From: Thermocaproicibacter sp041859875
GTDB lineage: Bacteria > Bacillota > Clostridia > Oscillospirales > Acutalibacteraceae
DNA: 64,000 nucleotides
Assembly (NCBI GenBank): GCA_041859875.1
Contig: JBFLFY010000011.1
Coordinates: 1-64,000 of the forward strand
Direction: 5' to 3'
The translations under genes and the position numbers were made by a program. Numbering within the stretch: position 1 is the stretch's first letter; every line of letters begins with the position of its first letter. The notes below the pieces were generated by a model that had not been told where the DNA came from, ran no database searches, and was given only the letters and a program-made list of their open reading frames with translations. Of the stretch, positions 34,129 through 41,938 are shown one piece after another.

Positions 34129-34704
34129 CTAAAAGACTTTTCCGGAAAAACCGGCAAAGACCATAGAGAGTATTCCTACATAAATCAGTACGCCTGGCAG
34201 ACCGGAAAAGGCTTTCGGCATATCCGGGTTAGCGCAGGTTTTCATTGCCTGTTCCAGAATCAGCACCGCGAAAAAATACGCGGCGCCTGTGCCAAGAGCA
34301 TACCCCACCGTCTGTGAAATGCCGAACTGAAACGCCTGCTGAATGAAAGGAATCGCCAGCACAACGGTATTAGCCGCCGACTGAGCCAGCATCCACCCGT
34401 ACTTTTCATAAATTTTTTTTGCGAAAAAACGCAGCAGCGCCGCCGCCGCTAAATAGAAAAACGCTGCCGCCACGGTAAGCACCGCCGGGTAAACCACCTG
34501 CCGCGGCCCGGCGAAGTATGGCGAAAACAGGTACCCGACAAAACCGGATGCAAGCGAAAAGCCCGTAACAAAAAGCGCGCCTACCCCGGCACAGGAGGGA
34601 TGTTTTGCAGTGCGCAGCACACGGCTGAGGCCGGCACCGCCCGCAAAAATCACGTTTTCCGCCGTCAGCGCCAAAACCGCGCTTGCCGCCATTCTTACGA
34701 ACAC
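34129..34704 (-). CDS. RnfA-like membrane protein lacking [2Fe-2S] cysteines
   Basis: A 191-aa, six-helix RnfA/NqrE-family protein. Similarity to RnfA is seen in overall length, helix pattern and the C-terminal DMPKAFSGLPGVLIYVGILSMVFAGFSG, nearly the canonical RnfA ending. RnfA normally has an LGxCPF cysteine in helix 1 and a TNC cysteine in a central helix; with the RnfE pair these ligate a membrane [2Fe-2S] cluster. Here the equivalents are AGLSRV (Ser27) and AANT (Thr113), so both ligands are gone. It follows the RnfE-like gene by 2 bp. A redox-inactive or repurposed paralogue is inferred. Confidence 0.85.
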   Translation of the reverse strand: MFVRMAASAVLALTAENVIFAGGAGLSRVLRTAKHPSCAGVGALFVTGFSLASGFVGYLFSPYFAGPRQVVYPAVLTVAAAFFYLAAAALLRFFAKKIYEKYGWMLAQSAANTVVLAIPFIQQAFQFGISQTVGYALGTGAAYFFAVLILEQAMKTCANPDMPKAFSGLPGVLIYVGILSMVFAGFSGKVF

Positions 34705-34706
34705 GC

Positions 34707-35345
34707 TTACCCCTCCTTTACTGCTCTCTTTTCACGCTGCAGATTGATCTGCTTCACCACGGCAGCCAGAAAACCCAGCAGCAGAAAACCGGCAAATGGA
34801 AAATCAAAGCCCGTGCCTACACCGTTCCCGGCAAGGCCGCGGTCCCAAACGCCGCCCGTCATCCAAAGTTCCCGCACTGCCGCAGCCACGCATACTACCG
34901 CGGTAAATCCAACGGAACAGCCAAATGAATCGGCCAGCACTGCCGGGAAGACGTGTTCCGGCGCATATTCCGCCGCACGGGCATACAGCACCGAGTTGCA
35001 GGCCATCAGCGGAGCCGCCATACCAAGGATTTGAGGGTAGCCGGGCATCATCTGCTGCAGCAGAAGCGCTGCAGGAACATAAAAAATACCGGTTGCCGCC
35101 AATGCGGCGGCTGGCCTGACCCATTCCGGAAGAAGAAGGCCCAAAAAGCACATCAGCAGCTGCGACGGAATGGCCGTCAGCAAAAACAGGATAGAAAGCG
35201 CAGCGGCATTTTTCAGCCCGAAACCAGCCGCAACGACCGGGTAAAAGCCCAGCGCTCCCACTACAATGGGGTTGCGGAACAGGACGCCGTTCCAAAAAAT
35301 TGTTCCCATGCTGCGGGTAATCAGCTGCCTTCTACTCGGTTCCAT
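34707..35345 (-). CDS. RnfE-like membrane protein lacking [2Fe-2S] cysteines
   Basis: A 212-aa RnfE/NqrD-family protein. The ATG at 35345 (GGGAGGG upstream) overlaps the RnfD-like gene by 14 bp and gives a normal RnfE start; the longer ORF is rejected. RnfE normally has LGLCPxLA in helix 1 and TNCxxLGR centrally. Here they read ALGFYPVVA (Tyr35 in place of Cys) and ACNSVLYAR (Ser118 in place of Cys, with a Cys at 116). The rest keeps the family pattern, including the late EGFG-type periplasmic/cytosolic loops near the C-terminus. Paired with the RnfA-like protein in a probable membrane heterodimer. Confidence 0.85.
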   Translation of the reverse strand: MEPSRRQLITRSMGTIFWNGVLFRNPIVVGALGFYPVVAAGFGLKNAAALSILFLLTAIPSQLLMCFLGLLLPEWVRPAAALAATGIFYVPAALLLQQMMPGYPQILGMAAPLMACNSVLYARAAEYAPEHVFPAVLADSFGCSVGFTAVVCVAAAVRELWMTGGVWDRGLAGNGVGTGFDFPFAGFLLLGFLAAVVKQINLQREKRAVKEG

Positions 35346-36312
35346 TTGCCATGCCCTCCCAACCGCGAAGCCGGCCTTCGGCCGCATCAATAACCGGAGC
35401 CATGGCATTTGCCGCCAGCACTGCAAAGCAGGCACTCTGCCCGCTGACGCCGCGGCGCCGGAACGCCATAAGCACCACGCCCGCCAGTGCTCCATAAACA
35501 GCCCGGCCGACCGGTGTGTGCGGCGAAGTAACCGGGTCTGAAATCATAAAGACCGCGCAGAATAGAAGCGAGCCGGAAAGCAATTCATATTTTGTGGAGG
35601 TAATCGGCCCGCACACAATGCGCGGGAAAAATGCCGCCAGCAGCGCCGCCACCGCAAGGAACGACACGGTCGCTTCCCAGTGAGCCGCGCGGCTCAGAAA
35701 CAGCAGCAGCGCGCACGCGCCAATCACCAGACCAAGGCCGGTTCCCAGAGGGCCGGCATCTTCGCCCAAAAGGATATTCATAGGGTAAATGTCCGGCATA
35801 AGGCCGCCTTTCAGCACTGCAGCCGCAGGCTCGCCCGCCTGAAACGTACAGTCGGCGAACGGGGGCAGCACATACGGTTTCGCCGGGTCAAAGTACAGGT
35901 TCAGAAGGCTTGGCCAGCAAAGAACCGCAAATGCCGTACCGGCTGCCGCCGGATTAAAAGGATTCCTTCCAAAAGAGCCGAACGGAACTTTTGCGGCCAG
36001 TATGGCAAAAGCCCCTACCGCACACGGAAGCCAGAGCGGCGCATTCAGCGGCAGCAGCATGGCTGCGGTAAGCCCCGTAACGACCGGGGAAAGGTCACTC
36101 ACGCCAAACCCTTTTCCACGGATAAGATTTCCGGCGGATTCGCACAGCAGGCAGGTCAGCACCGCCGCACCTGCCATAGTAATGGGGCGCACCCCGTACC
36201 GGATAACCGGAATAATCAGCAGGGAGCAGAGCGCGGCTGTAACGGTGCCAAGCATCGCGGCAACCGATGGGCCTTCCCGCACAAAAGGCGGTATTCCATC
36301 TTTCAGCTTCAT
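35332..36312 (-). CDS. RnfD-like membrane protein without flavinylation threonine
   Basis: A 326-aa, about ten-helix RnfD/NqrB-family protein, with KDGIPPFVREGPSVA at the start and the conserved FGSFGRNPFNPAA (about 111-123). RnfD normally carries FMN on the Thr of an S/T-G-A-T motif followed by P. Here the aligned segment (about 157-162) is FQAGEP, with Glu161 in the Thr place, so covalent FMN is unlikely. It overlaps the RnfC-like gene by 4 bp and the RnfE-like gene by 14 bp. In typical rnfCDGEAB operons rnfG would follow; it is absent here. Confidence 0.85.
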   Translation of the reverse strand: MKLKDGIPPFVREGPSVAAMLGTVTAALCSLLIIPVIRYGVRPITMAGAAVLTCLLCESAGNLIRGKGFGVSDLSPVVTGLTAAMLLPLNAPLWLPCAVGAFAILAAKVPFGSFGRNPFNPAAAGTAFAVLCWPSLLNLYFDPAKPYVLPPFADCTFQAGEPAAAVLKGGLMPDIYPMNILLGEDAGPLGTGLGLVIGACALLLFLSRAAHWEATVSFLAVAALLAAFFPRIVCGPITSTKYELLSGSLLFCAVFMISDPVTSPHTPVGRAVYGALAGVVLMAFRRRGVSGQSACFAVLAANAMAPVIDAAEGRLRGWEGMANGTE

Positions 36313-37334
36313 GCTCCAACACTGCCTTTCTTTCCTGCGGCAGCACGCCGTACTTCAGCTGCGAGTTCAATTCCGGATGGGCATACAAGGCCGCAGGCAT
36401 TGCAGCCGATGCAGGCCTCCACATGAAAAAAGAGCAGGGGGTCTGGGCGGCTGCTTTCCAGCTCGCGGTGAACCAGCCACGGAATGATTCCCACTGGGCA
36501 GGCACGCGCACAGCGCCCGCATTTCACACAGGGATACACCGGATGCTTTGGGGCTTTGCGCTGCACAAAAAGGCAGCGTGCCGTCGCCGTTATAGGAAAA
36601 GAAAGGCCGCGCACCGTTCGCCCCGCTATTACAGAACCAACTGCGGCAACCTGCGCAGAGTCATCCATTTTTGCGGCTTTCAGCACCGTTTCCGCCGAGG
36701 TGCCGATGGTAACGCGGTAATTGCCGGGCTCGTCCACAGCATCCCCCGCCACGGTAAAAACCGTTTCTTCCTGCGGAACCCCGCTGCAGACGGCATCTGA
36801 AAGTGCCGTGCAGGCCTGAACGCCCAAAAGCGCAGCTTTCTTCCCGCTCCTGCCAAGCTTCTGCGTCAGCAAGCAGGCCGCCGGGTAACGCTTTCCGACT
36901 GCGAACACCGGAATTCCGGTCAATTTCTGCGAAAAGCGCTTGGCATCGCTGCCGGATTCCGCCGCCACGCGGTACTCATCCACGCCGCAGGCTTTTGCCG
37001 CCAGCCGCAGGCCGTCGGCCACTTTTTCCGGTTCTTCGCGCAGTACTGCCTGTTCTGCGCAGGCAATGAAATCGTCATCAAAGCCGCAGGCAACAAGGAA
37101 ATCTGTTTTCTGCTCTGTAAACAGTGCCAGAACCTGGGCAAGGGGCTTACCGCTTAGCTCGTCCACAATACCCGCCTGCCGGGCAGAGCGAAGAATTTTT
37201 GAAGGCTCCGCATCTTTCCCCGCGGGTGAAAAATTGGCGTGGGGTTTTCTGCCTTGCGGGGTAGGAAGGCGGCGGATGCCGTTTTTCAGCAGGGCGGTTT
37301 TCTCCTGTTCCAGTTTTACGCCGTGTTGGAGCAT
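36309..37334 (-). CDS. RnfC-like protein, short, two [4Fe-4S] motifs only
   Basis: A 341-aa RnfC homologue; normal RnfC is about 430-450 aa. Two ferredoxin motifs are intact: C269-x2-C272-x2-C275-x3-C279 and C308-x2-C311-x2-C314-x3-C318. The middle aligns with the RnfC core (AGIV at 54-57; AVGSVIAGRTVRGLSFPIT at about 231-249 in place of GGPMMG...). The N-terminal barrel-sandwich domain is missing, and the glycine-rich NADH/FMN loop (GLGGAxFPT) and NGAECEPY motif are replaced by DELSGKPLA and CGFDDDFIA. It starts 20 bp after rpe with a clear AGGGGG site. NADH oxidation by it is unlikely. Confidence 0.87.
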   Translation of the reverse strand: MLQHGVKLEQEKTALLKNGIRRLPTPQGRKPHANFSPAGKDAEPSKILRSARQAGIVDELSGKPLAQVLALFTEQKTDFLVACGFDDDFIACAEQAVLREEPEKVADGLRLAAKACGVDEYRVAAESGSDAKRFSQKLTGIPVFAVGKRYPAACLLTQKLGRSGKKAALLGVQACTALSDAVCSGVPQEETVFTVAGDAVDEPGNYRVTIGTSAETVLKAAKMDDSAQVAAVGSVIAGRTVRGLSFPITATARCLFVQRKAPKHPVYPCVKCGRCARACPVGIIPWLVHRELESSRPDPLLFFHVEACIGCNACGLVCPSGIELAAEVRRAAAGKKGSVGA

Positions 37335-37354
37335 CGCCGTTCCCCCTCTTTCCG

Positions 37355-37999
37355 CTAAAGCGCGCTGTCCGCGTCTTTCAGGTCGCGAATGGCTTTTGCC
37401 GGATCTTCCGTACCGAAAATTGCCGTGCCGGCGACGCAGATGTCTGCACCGGCCTGTGCGGCTATGCGGGCAGTTTCCGAATTAATGCCGCCATCCACTT
37501 CCACCAGCACGCTGGGCGCTTTTTCTTTGATGGTGCGGATTTTCGGCATCATGTCGCGCATGAATTTCTGGCCGCCAAAGCCGGGCTCCACCGTCATAAC
37601 AAGCGCCATATACAGCTTGTCGAGGTACGGGAACAGGGCTTCCGCCGGAGTGCCGGGCTTAATAGCTGCGGCAGGCTTTGCCCCGCTTGCGATAATTTTT
37701 TCAATCGCTTCGGCAGGGTCGTCAACAGCTTCAAGATGGAATGTGATGATGTCCGCTCCGGCTTTCCGGAAATCCGGCAGGTAGCGCAGCGGATTGTCCA
37801 TCATAAGGTGGACGTCAAAAGGTTTGTCTGTGTAGCGCCGGATCGCCGCAATGACCGGCGGGCCGAAGGTGAAGTTCGGGACAAAATGCCCGTCCATCAC
37901 GTCAAGGTGAATCCAGTCTGCGCCTGCTATATCGATGCGTATAATCTCATTGCTGAGCTGGGAAAAATCTGATGCAAGAATCGATGGTGCCGTTATCAT
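37355..37999 (-). CDS. rpe: Ribulose-phosphate 3-epimerase
   Basis: Rpe (214 aa) interconverts ribulose 5-phosphate and xylulose 5-phosphate. TIM-barrel motifs: SILASDFSQL, HLDVMDGHFVPN (metal/catalytic), DVHLMM, VMTVEPGFGGQKF and VEVDGGIN. Length is normal. It is the first gene of a unit that continues into the Rnf-like C-D-E-A genes and a Nudix-like gene with short gaps and overlaps. A good promoter lies 24-52 bp upstream. In B. subtilis rpe is beside rsgA and thiN instead. Confidence 0.96.
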   Translation of the reverse strand: MITAPSILASDFSQLSNEIIRIDIAGADWIHLDVMDGHFVPNFTFGPPVIAAIRRYTDKPFDVHLMMDNPLRYLPDFRKAGADIITFHLEAVDDPAEAIEKIIASGAKPAAAIKPGTPAEALFPYLDKLYMALVMTVEPGFGGQKFMRDMMPKIRTIKEKAPSVLVEVDGGINSETARIAAQAGADICVAGTAIFGTEDPAKAIRDLKDADSAL

Positions 38000-38022
38000 A
38001 AATCTTCACTCCTCCGCAACTT

Positions 38023-38051
38023 ATTGTAACCCAACTTCCGCCCAATTTCAA
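38023..38051 (-). promoter_or_regulatory. Promoter of the rpe/Rnf-like operon
   Basis: Minus strand TTGAAA (38051-38046), 17 nt, TACAAT (38028-38023). It is the only recognisable promoter for the rpe-RnfC-D-E-A-Nudix run. Confidence 0.78.
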
Positions 38052-38168
38052 CTGCTGCGGCCTCTTCAAATGGTCCTTGCGGGAACTTTACAGAACTTCA
38101 AGAAAAAGTAGACTTTTTTCTTTTCTCCGGCAGCCTGTCCGAAATAATGGCTGAACTGGAATTATGCC

Positions 38169-38218
38169 AAGCCGAAGCGGTTCGGGGGCAGCGGGCACAA
38201 AGTGCCTTTTGCTGCCTA
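38169..38218. repeat. Dispersed repeat copy
   Basis: AAGCCGAAGCGGTTC (38169-38183) recurs exactly at 45458-45472. GCACAAAGTGCCTTTTGCTG (38195-38214) recurs with a few changes at 27348. The ~390-bp gap 38000-38387 otherwise contains only the rpe promoter and a terminator; no gene is seen. Confidence 0.7.
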
Positions 38219-38280
38219 CGGCACCCACGAAGAAAGCCAGGCAAAAAAGAAACGCTTTTCATCTTGCAGAATTTGGCTGC

Positions 38281-38316
38281 AAAAAGCCAGCCGCCGGAGA
38301 AAAATCCCCCGGCGGC
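38281..38316 (-). terminator. Terminator of the 38388-38669 gene
   Basis: GCCGCCGG (minus, 38316-38309) pairs with CCGGCGGC (38297-38290), followed by TGGCTTTTTG. Confidence 0.85.
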
Positions 38317-38387
38317 CATCTATCATAAAGCGGATGAAATATATTTGCCCCGCACAACCATTCTATGCTGGCGCGGCGATTGCGCGC

Positions 38388-38669
38388 CTACTTCCCGCTT
38401 TGTTTTCCATGGTACTCGCGGCGGTATTTCCGCAGCCGAAAGGCCATCATCACACAGCTTCCGGCCAGCACTGCCACTGCGGCTACGCGGAAGATCACGC
38501 CCGGAACGCCTATGAAAAGGTTCATCCCGGTCGCAGCGCCCACCGTCCACCAAACGGAAAGGTAAAGAAAAAAGCCGCCGATGAGGTAAAACATCCGGTT
38601 TTCACGCGCCATTCGGGCAATCAGGAAAAGGCCTACAAAAAACCAAATCAGCGCATAAAAATAATTCAT
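38388..38669 (-). CDS. Small three-helix membrane protein, unknown
   Basis: A 93-aa protein with three hydrophobic helices (about 3-22, 28-48 and 52-76) and a basic C-terminal tail (RLRKYRREYHGKQ). The ATG has a weak upstream GGAAATGAGGGAAG site. No known domain. It lies between two terminators (38281-38316 and 38732-38760), so it is probably a separate short transcript or the reader of an unseen promoter. Function unknown. Confidence 0.65.
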   Translation of the reverse strand: MNYFYALIWFFVGLFLIARMARENRMFYLIGGFFLYLSVWWTVGAATGMNLFIGVPGVIFRVAAVAVLAGSCVMMAFRLRKYRREYHGKQSGK

Positions 38670-38731
38670 CGTGCTTCCCTCATTTCCGCGGTTCCATCAT
38701 ACCGCGCCGCAGGCGGCACTGTCAAGCAGAC

Positions 38732-38760
38732 AAAAAAGGAGGAGCCGCACAGGCTCCCCC
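38732..38760 (-). terminator. Terminator of the G5/3D protein gene
   Basis: GGGGGAGCC (minus, 38760-38752) pairs with GGCTCCTCC (38746-38738), followed by TTTTTTG. Confidence 0.92.
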
Positions 38761-38778
38761 TAAAATTCTATTTTTGCG

Positions 38779-40164
38779 TCAGTTCAAAATATAAACGTTC
38801 ATGGGGCGGGCGCCGAAATCAGCGCATGCGCCGTAGCTGGAATAGAAGAGGTCGGCTACAATATCCCCGTTCATTGCCGCCCCGCCTGTATCTGCCGCAA
38901 CCGCATAGCCGTAAACCGTGCGGCCATCCGGCGAGCAGATATAAAGCCGTGTGCCGTAAGGAATGATGTTGGGGTTCACTGCCACACGCCCATACTGAGC
39001 GTGCATACCGGAAGCCGTCCACTGGCCGGTGCAGTATGCGGTGCAGCGCCCGCAAATCATTTTGCGGTACGAAACGGTGCTGCCGTTACTGTCAAGCAGT
39101 GTGCCATCCGAGCAAACAACCGCACTGTTGCTGTCCGGGGCTTTGGTGCCGATGACAACGACTTTGCTGACCGGCTGTTTTGTGACCGTCGTCTTAATGA
39201 CCGATGACTGCACAACTTTTCCGTTTAGAATTTTCTGGCGTGTTACGATATTTTTGCAGCCATTCTGGCCTGCGGTCTGCACTTCCTGAGTGCCGGCCAT
39301 CATGGAACTGTCCCTTTTTGTCTGGGTCGTGTACGCAAGGGCCTGTGTGGAAGCCACATCCCGGTACGAAACACGGCTGACGCCGATCTTCATGCCTTCC
39401 GTAACTGCCTTGTCGGGGCCGGGGATTGGGAAATCCTGCGCGCCAAGCGCAATACCCGCCTGCCGCAGAGCGTCGGAAACGGTGCCTTCCCAGACCAGAA
39501 GACTGCCCGTCTTCCCGTCCGCAGTGATACACACATGGTAACGGCGGCGTATGGTAACTTTCATGCCGTCTTTTACAGGAGCACTCAGCGGTGCCGAAAC
39601 CGTGTCATTGTCACCCAGCGTTACATCCGCAAGAGTCAGCGCATCGGAAACATTGTCACCGTAATGAGCCGTCACCTTTTGGACCTTGCCGTCAACCGCA
39701 ACGGAAACATGTTCTGCTTTGAGGACGGTAAGGACAACGTCTGCCCGGTCGTTTTGCTTCTCGGTATAATCCGTGCGAAGAATCCGGTCATCCGCCGAAA
39801 CGGAAACCCCTGCGGCATCCAGAATCTTGGAAGTGCTTTTCCGCATATCTTCCGACTCAATGCCAACAATCTTCTTTTCCCCGCCGTCTACTGAAACGGA
39901 AGCATACATGGCAGCAGCCATGGCGGTTACCACCGAGCCGACCGTAATGCCAAGCATGACAAAAAGTGCCACGGCCTGCCGCACAAACTGGCGGCGCTCT
40001 TCTTTTTCAAGAGCTTTGGCCCACACAGCCACATCCCTAAAAAGCTTCGCCGCATTGCCGGAAATCCTTACCGCTGCTCTGGAAGCGAAGCGGCGCACGA
40101 AGAACGTGCGGTCAAAAAAATTATGAATTGTCTTTTTCAGGCTAAAATAAGCGAGATTACGCAA
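38779..40164 (-). CDS. Cell-wall protein with DUF348, G5 and 3D domains
   Basis: About 461 aa from the TTG at 40164, which has AAGGGTG 6 nt upstream; GTG at 40218 is an alternative without a clear site. Order: cytosolic basic N-terminus, one membrane anchor (FVRQAVALFVMLGITVGSVV), two DUF348 repeats (VSVDGGEKKIVG...; VSVAVDGKVQKVTAHYGDNVSDAL...), a G5 domain (SYRDVASTQALAY...) and a C-terminal 3D domain (YGTRLYI...AADTGGAAMNGDIVADLF). YabE/YuiC-like relatives are cell-wall hydrolases; 3D domains are lytic-transglycosylase-like. A perfect consensus promoter lies 97-125 bp upstream. Confidence 0.88.
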   Translation of the reverse strand: MRNLAYFSLKKTIHNFFDRTFFVRRFASRAAVRISGNAAKLFRDVAVWAKALEKEERRQFVRQAVALFVMLGITVGSVVTAMAAAMYASVSVDGGEKKIVGIESEDMRKSTSKILDAAGVSVSADDRILRTDYTEKQNDRADVVLTVLKAEHVSVAVDGKVQKVTAHYGDNVSDALTLADVTLGDNDTVSAPLSAPVKDGMKVTIRRRYHVCITADGKTGSLLVWEGTVSDALRQAGIALGAQDFPIPGPDKAVTEGMKIGVSRVSYRDVASTQALAYTTQTKRDSSMMAGTQEVQTAGQNGCKNIVTRQKILNGKVVQSSVIKTTVTKQPVSKVVVIGTKAPDSNSAVVCSDGTLLDSNGSTVSYRKMICGRCTAYCTGQWTASGMHAQYGRVAVNPNIIPYGTRLYICSPDGRTVYGYAVAADTGGAAMNGDIVADLFYSSYGACADFGARPMNVYILN

Positions 40165-40260
40165 AAGATTCACCCTTTTCGTTGAGTTTGACGGCTCGTT
40201 CCCGGGAAAAATCCCCACTCGCCGGAAACCATATTTCTGTGAAGCTTATCGTTGAGTGCT

Positions 40261-40289
40261 ATTATATTCGACGAAACGCCGACTGTCAA
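40261..40289 (-). promoter_or_regulatory. Perfect consensus promoter of the G5/3D gene
   Basis: Minus strand TTGACA (40289-40284), exactly 17 nt, TATAAT (40266-40261): 12 of 12 consensus positions. The leader to the TTG start is about 90 nt and contains foldable GGGGATTTTTCCC-type sequence. I see no c-di-AMP (ydaO) riboswitch, which often controls such genes. Confidence 0.85.
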
Positions 40290-40814
40290 ACTGTTTATGG
40301 AAACGATTTTGTGCATATTGTACATAGCTCTGGCTTTATTTATTCTTTATAAGACTCATTATAGGCCCCTATGGGAGGTTTTTACTGGTTGCCGTCTTTT
40401 TCAAGACCCACTTTTCTGTGCAATTTGTAAGAAAACAGGTGGTTACAATCTTGTTACAAGTATTTCAAAGCTGTTTTAATTACTATTAGGAACTATATTC
40501 GTTCACATCTCATTCACAAAGCATCTCTCCGGCGGGACTCCATGCGGCTTCCCATTATTTTCTATTTATGAATATTTCAGCGTCGTTTTTGTCGAAATCT
40601 TTTTTGGAGAAGGCGGTTTGTAACAGGGTTGGCTTTCATTTCTGGAATTCTTCAAACATAAATTTTTGGCTTTTTTACTTTCCTTCCTTCGCAAGAAAGG
40701 CGGCAAATGGGCAGAGGCGGCAATGCACCAATGAATTTCTTACCATTTTACCGTTGTTTTTTTCGCGGAAAACAGCCAATTTCCTTTCTAGGGGATCTTA
40801 AACCCGGGGGATGG
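40290..40814. other. Gene-poor AT-rich intergenic region
   Basis: About 525 bp with no convincing gene. A 75-codon plus-strand ORF (40252-40479) lacks a ribosome-binding site and overlaps the promoter of the G5/3D gene. The sequence is visibly richer in A/T than the flanks. A short palindrome ATAGGCCCCTAT (40361-40372) is the only small structure noted. Confidence 0.5.
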
Positions 40815-40848
40815 AAAAAGCCCGGCATACATTTCGTATACCGGGCTT
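40811..40848 (-). terminator. Terminator of rplM-rpsI
   Basis: AAGCCCGGTATAC (minus) pairs with GTATGCCGGGCTT around GAAAT, followed by TTTCC. Confidence 0.88.
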
Positions 40849-40888
40849 TTGCTGCATAAAGCAGCAGTAAAAATGAAAGATTCGAAAA

Positions 40889-41290
40889 TCAGCGCTTGCT
40901 GAACTGCGGTGCGCGGCGAGCAGCTTTCAAGCCGTACTTCTTACGTTCCTTCATTCTCGGGTCACGGGTCAGCAGGCCCGCCTTTTTGAGGATAGGACGA
41001 AGATTTTCGGAATCGTACTGCAGCAGGGCGCGGGCAATGCCGTGACGGATTGCACCGGCCTGGCCGGTAACGCCGCCGCCTGCCACACGGCAGACAACGT
41101 CGAACTTGTCGTTTGTTCCAGTCAGCTCAAGCGGCTGGCGGACAATCGCCTTTAAAGTATCGAGGCCAAAGTAGTCATTGATATTGCGGTCGTTAATCGT
41201 AACCTTGCCGGAGCCTTGGTATACTCTTACGCGCGCAACACTGCTCTTTCTTCTGCCAGTTCCATAAAAATATGACGCTTTTTCGTACAT
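40889..41290 (-). CDS. rpsI: 30S ribosomal protein S9
   Basis: S9 (133 aa), whose C-terminal arm reaches the P site. It contains YGTGRRKSSVARVRVYQGSG, the central GGGVTGQAGAIRHGIARAL and the universal end KKYGLKAARRAPQFSKR. It lies 15 bp downstream of rplM in the conserved rplM-rpsI operon and ends before a terminator. Confidence 0.97.
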   Translation of the reverse strand: MYEKASYFYGTGRRKSSVARVRVYQGSGKVTINDRNINDYFGLDTLKAIVRQPLELTGTNDKFDVVCRVAGGGVTGQAGAIRHGIARALLQYDSENLRPILKKAGLLTRDPRMKERKKYGLKAARRAPQFSKR

Positions 41291-41305
41291 CGTGTAGCTC
41301 CTCCC

Positions 41306-41734
41306 TTACAGTTCCCAGGTTTGCGGCTTCTGGGCGGCATGGGTATGCTCGGCGCCTTCGAAAAGGTGAAGCCTTGTCATAGCAGCACGTCCAATCGTCG
41401 TGTTTGGAACCATGCCTTTTACAGCCAGTTCCATGGCCTTGCACGGTTTTTCAGCCATAAGAGTCTTGTAGTTGACTTTCTTCATATGGCCAATGTAAAG
41501 CGTAGGATGATACCAAATCTTCTTTTCCAGCTTTTTGCCGGTAAGAACGGCATCTTTGCAGTTGACAATAACGACATTGTCGCCGCAGTCAGCATGAGGT
41601 GCAAAAATGACCTTGTGCTTTCCGCGCAGAAGAACAGCGGCTTGAGCAGCAACGCGGCCCAGCGGTTTCCCGGCTGCGTCGATTATATACCATTTGCGCT
41701 CAATGTCGCCTGCTTTCGGCATATAGGTAGACAT
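41306..41734 (-). CDS. rplM: 50S ribosomal protein L13
   Basis: L13 (142 aa), an early assembly protein of the large subunit. Motifs: WYIIDAAGKPLGRVAAQAA, DNVVIVNCKDAVLTGKKL and GMVPNTTIGRAAMTRLHLFEG. AGGAGGG precedes the ATG. It has a clear promoter about 42 bp upstream of the start. Confidence 0.97.
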   Translation of the reverse strand: MSTYMPKAGDIERKWYIIDAAGKPLGRVAAQAAVLLRGKHKVIFAPHADCGDNVVIVNCKDAVLTGKKLEKKIWYHPTLYIGHMKKVNYKTLMAEKPCKAMELAVKGMVPNTTIGRAAMTRLHLFEGAEHTHAAQKPQTWEL

Positions 41735-41775
41735 AAATTTCCCTCCTGATTTTTAAGCTCTTTGCAACGTTTATG

Positions 41776-41804
41776 ATTCTACCACGGCGTCAGCAAAGTG
41801 TCAA
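41776..41804 (-). promoter_or_regulatory. Promoter of rplM-rpsI
   Basis: Minus strand TTGACA (41804-41799), 17 nt, TAGAAT (41781-41776). Confidence 0.82.
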
Positions 41805-41938
41805 GAGGTCAATCCCAGATTTTTTGATTTACTTCCAGGTATCTCGATTTTTCTCGTGTTTTCATCGTATTTCCTCGCGTTTTCTCACTCGTCATTTCAA
41901 AAATTATTTTTGCGGCTGGAAATCGGAATTCACAATTT

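Noticed and set aside
40165..40260. c-di-AMP (ydaO) riboswitch ahead of the G5/3D gene
   Set aside because: Often found before such genes, but the leader is only ~90 nt and I see none of the conserved ydaO elements.
40252..40479. 75-codon plus-strand ORF
   Set aside because: Starts inside the promoter of the divergent G5/3D gene and lacks a ribosome-binding site.
41809..41865. 18-codon minus-strand ORF downstream of the second BirA-like site
   Set aside because: Has a GAGGA site but is too short and low in information to call a gene; mentioned only as a possible leader peptide.
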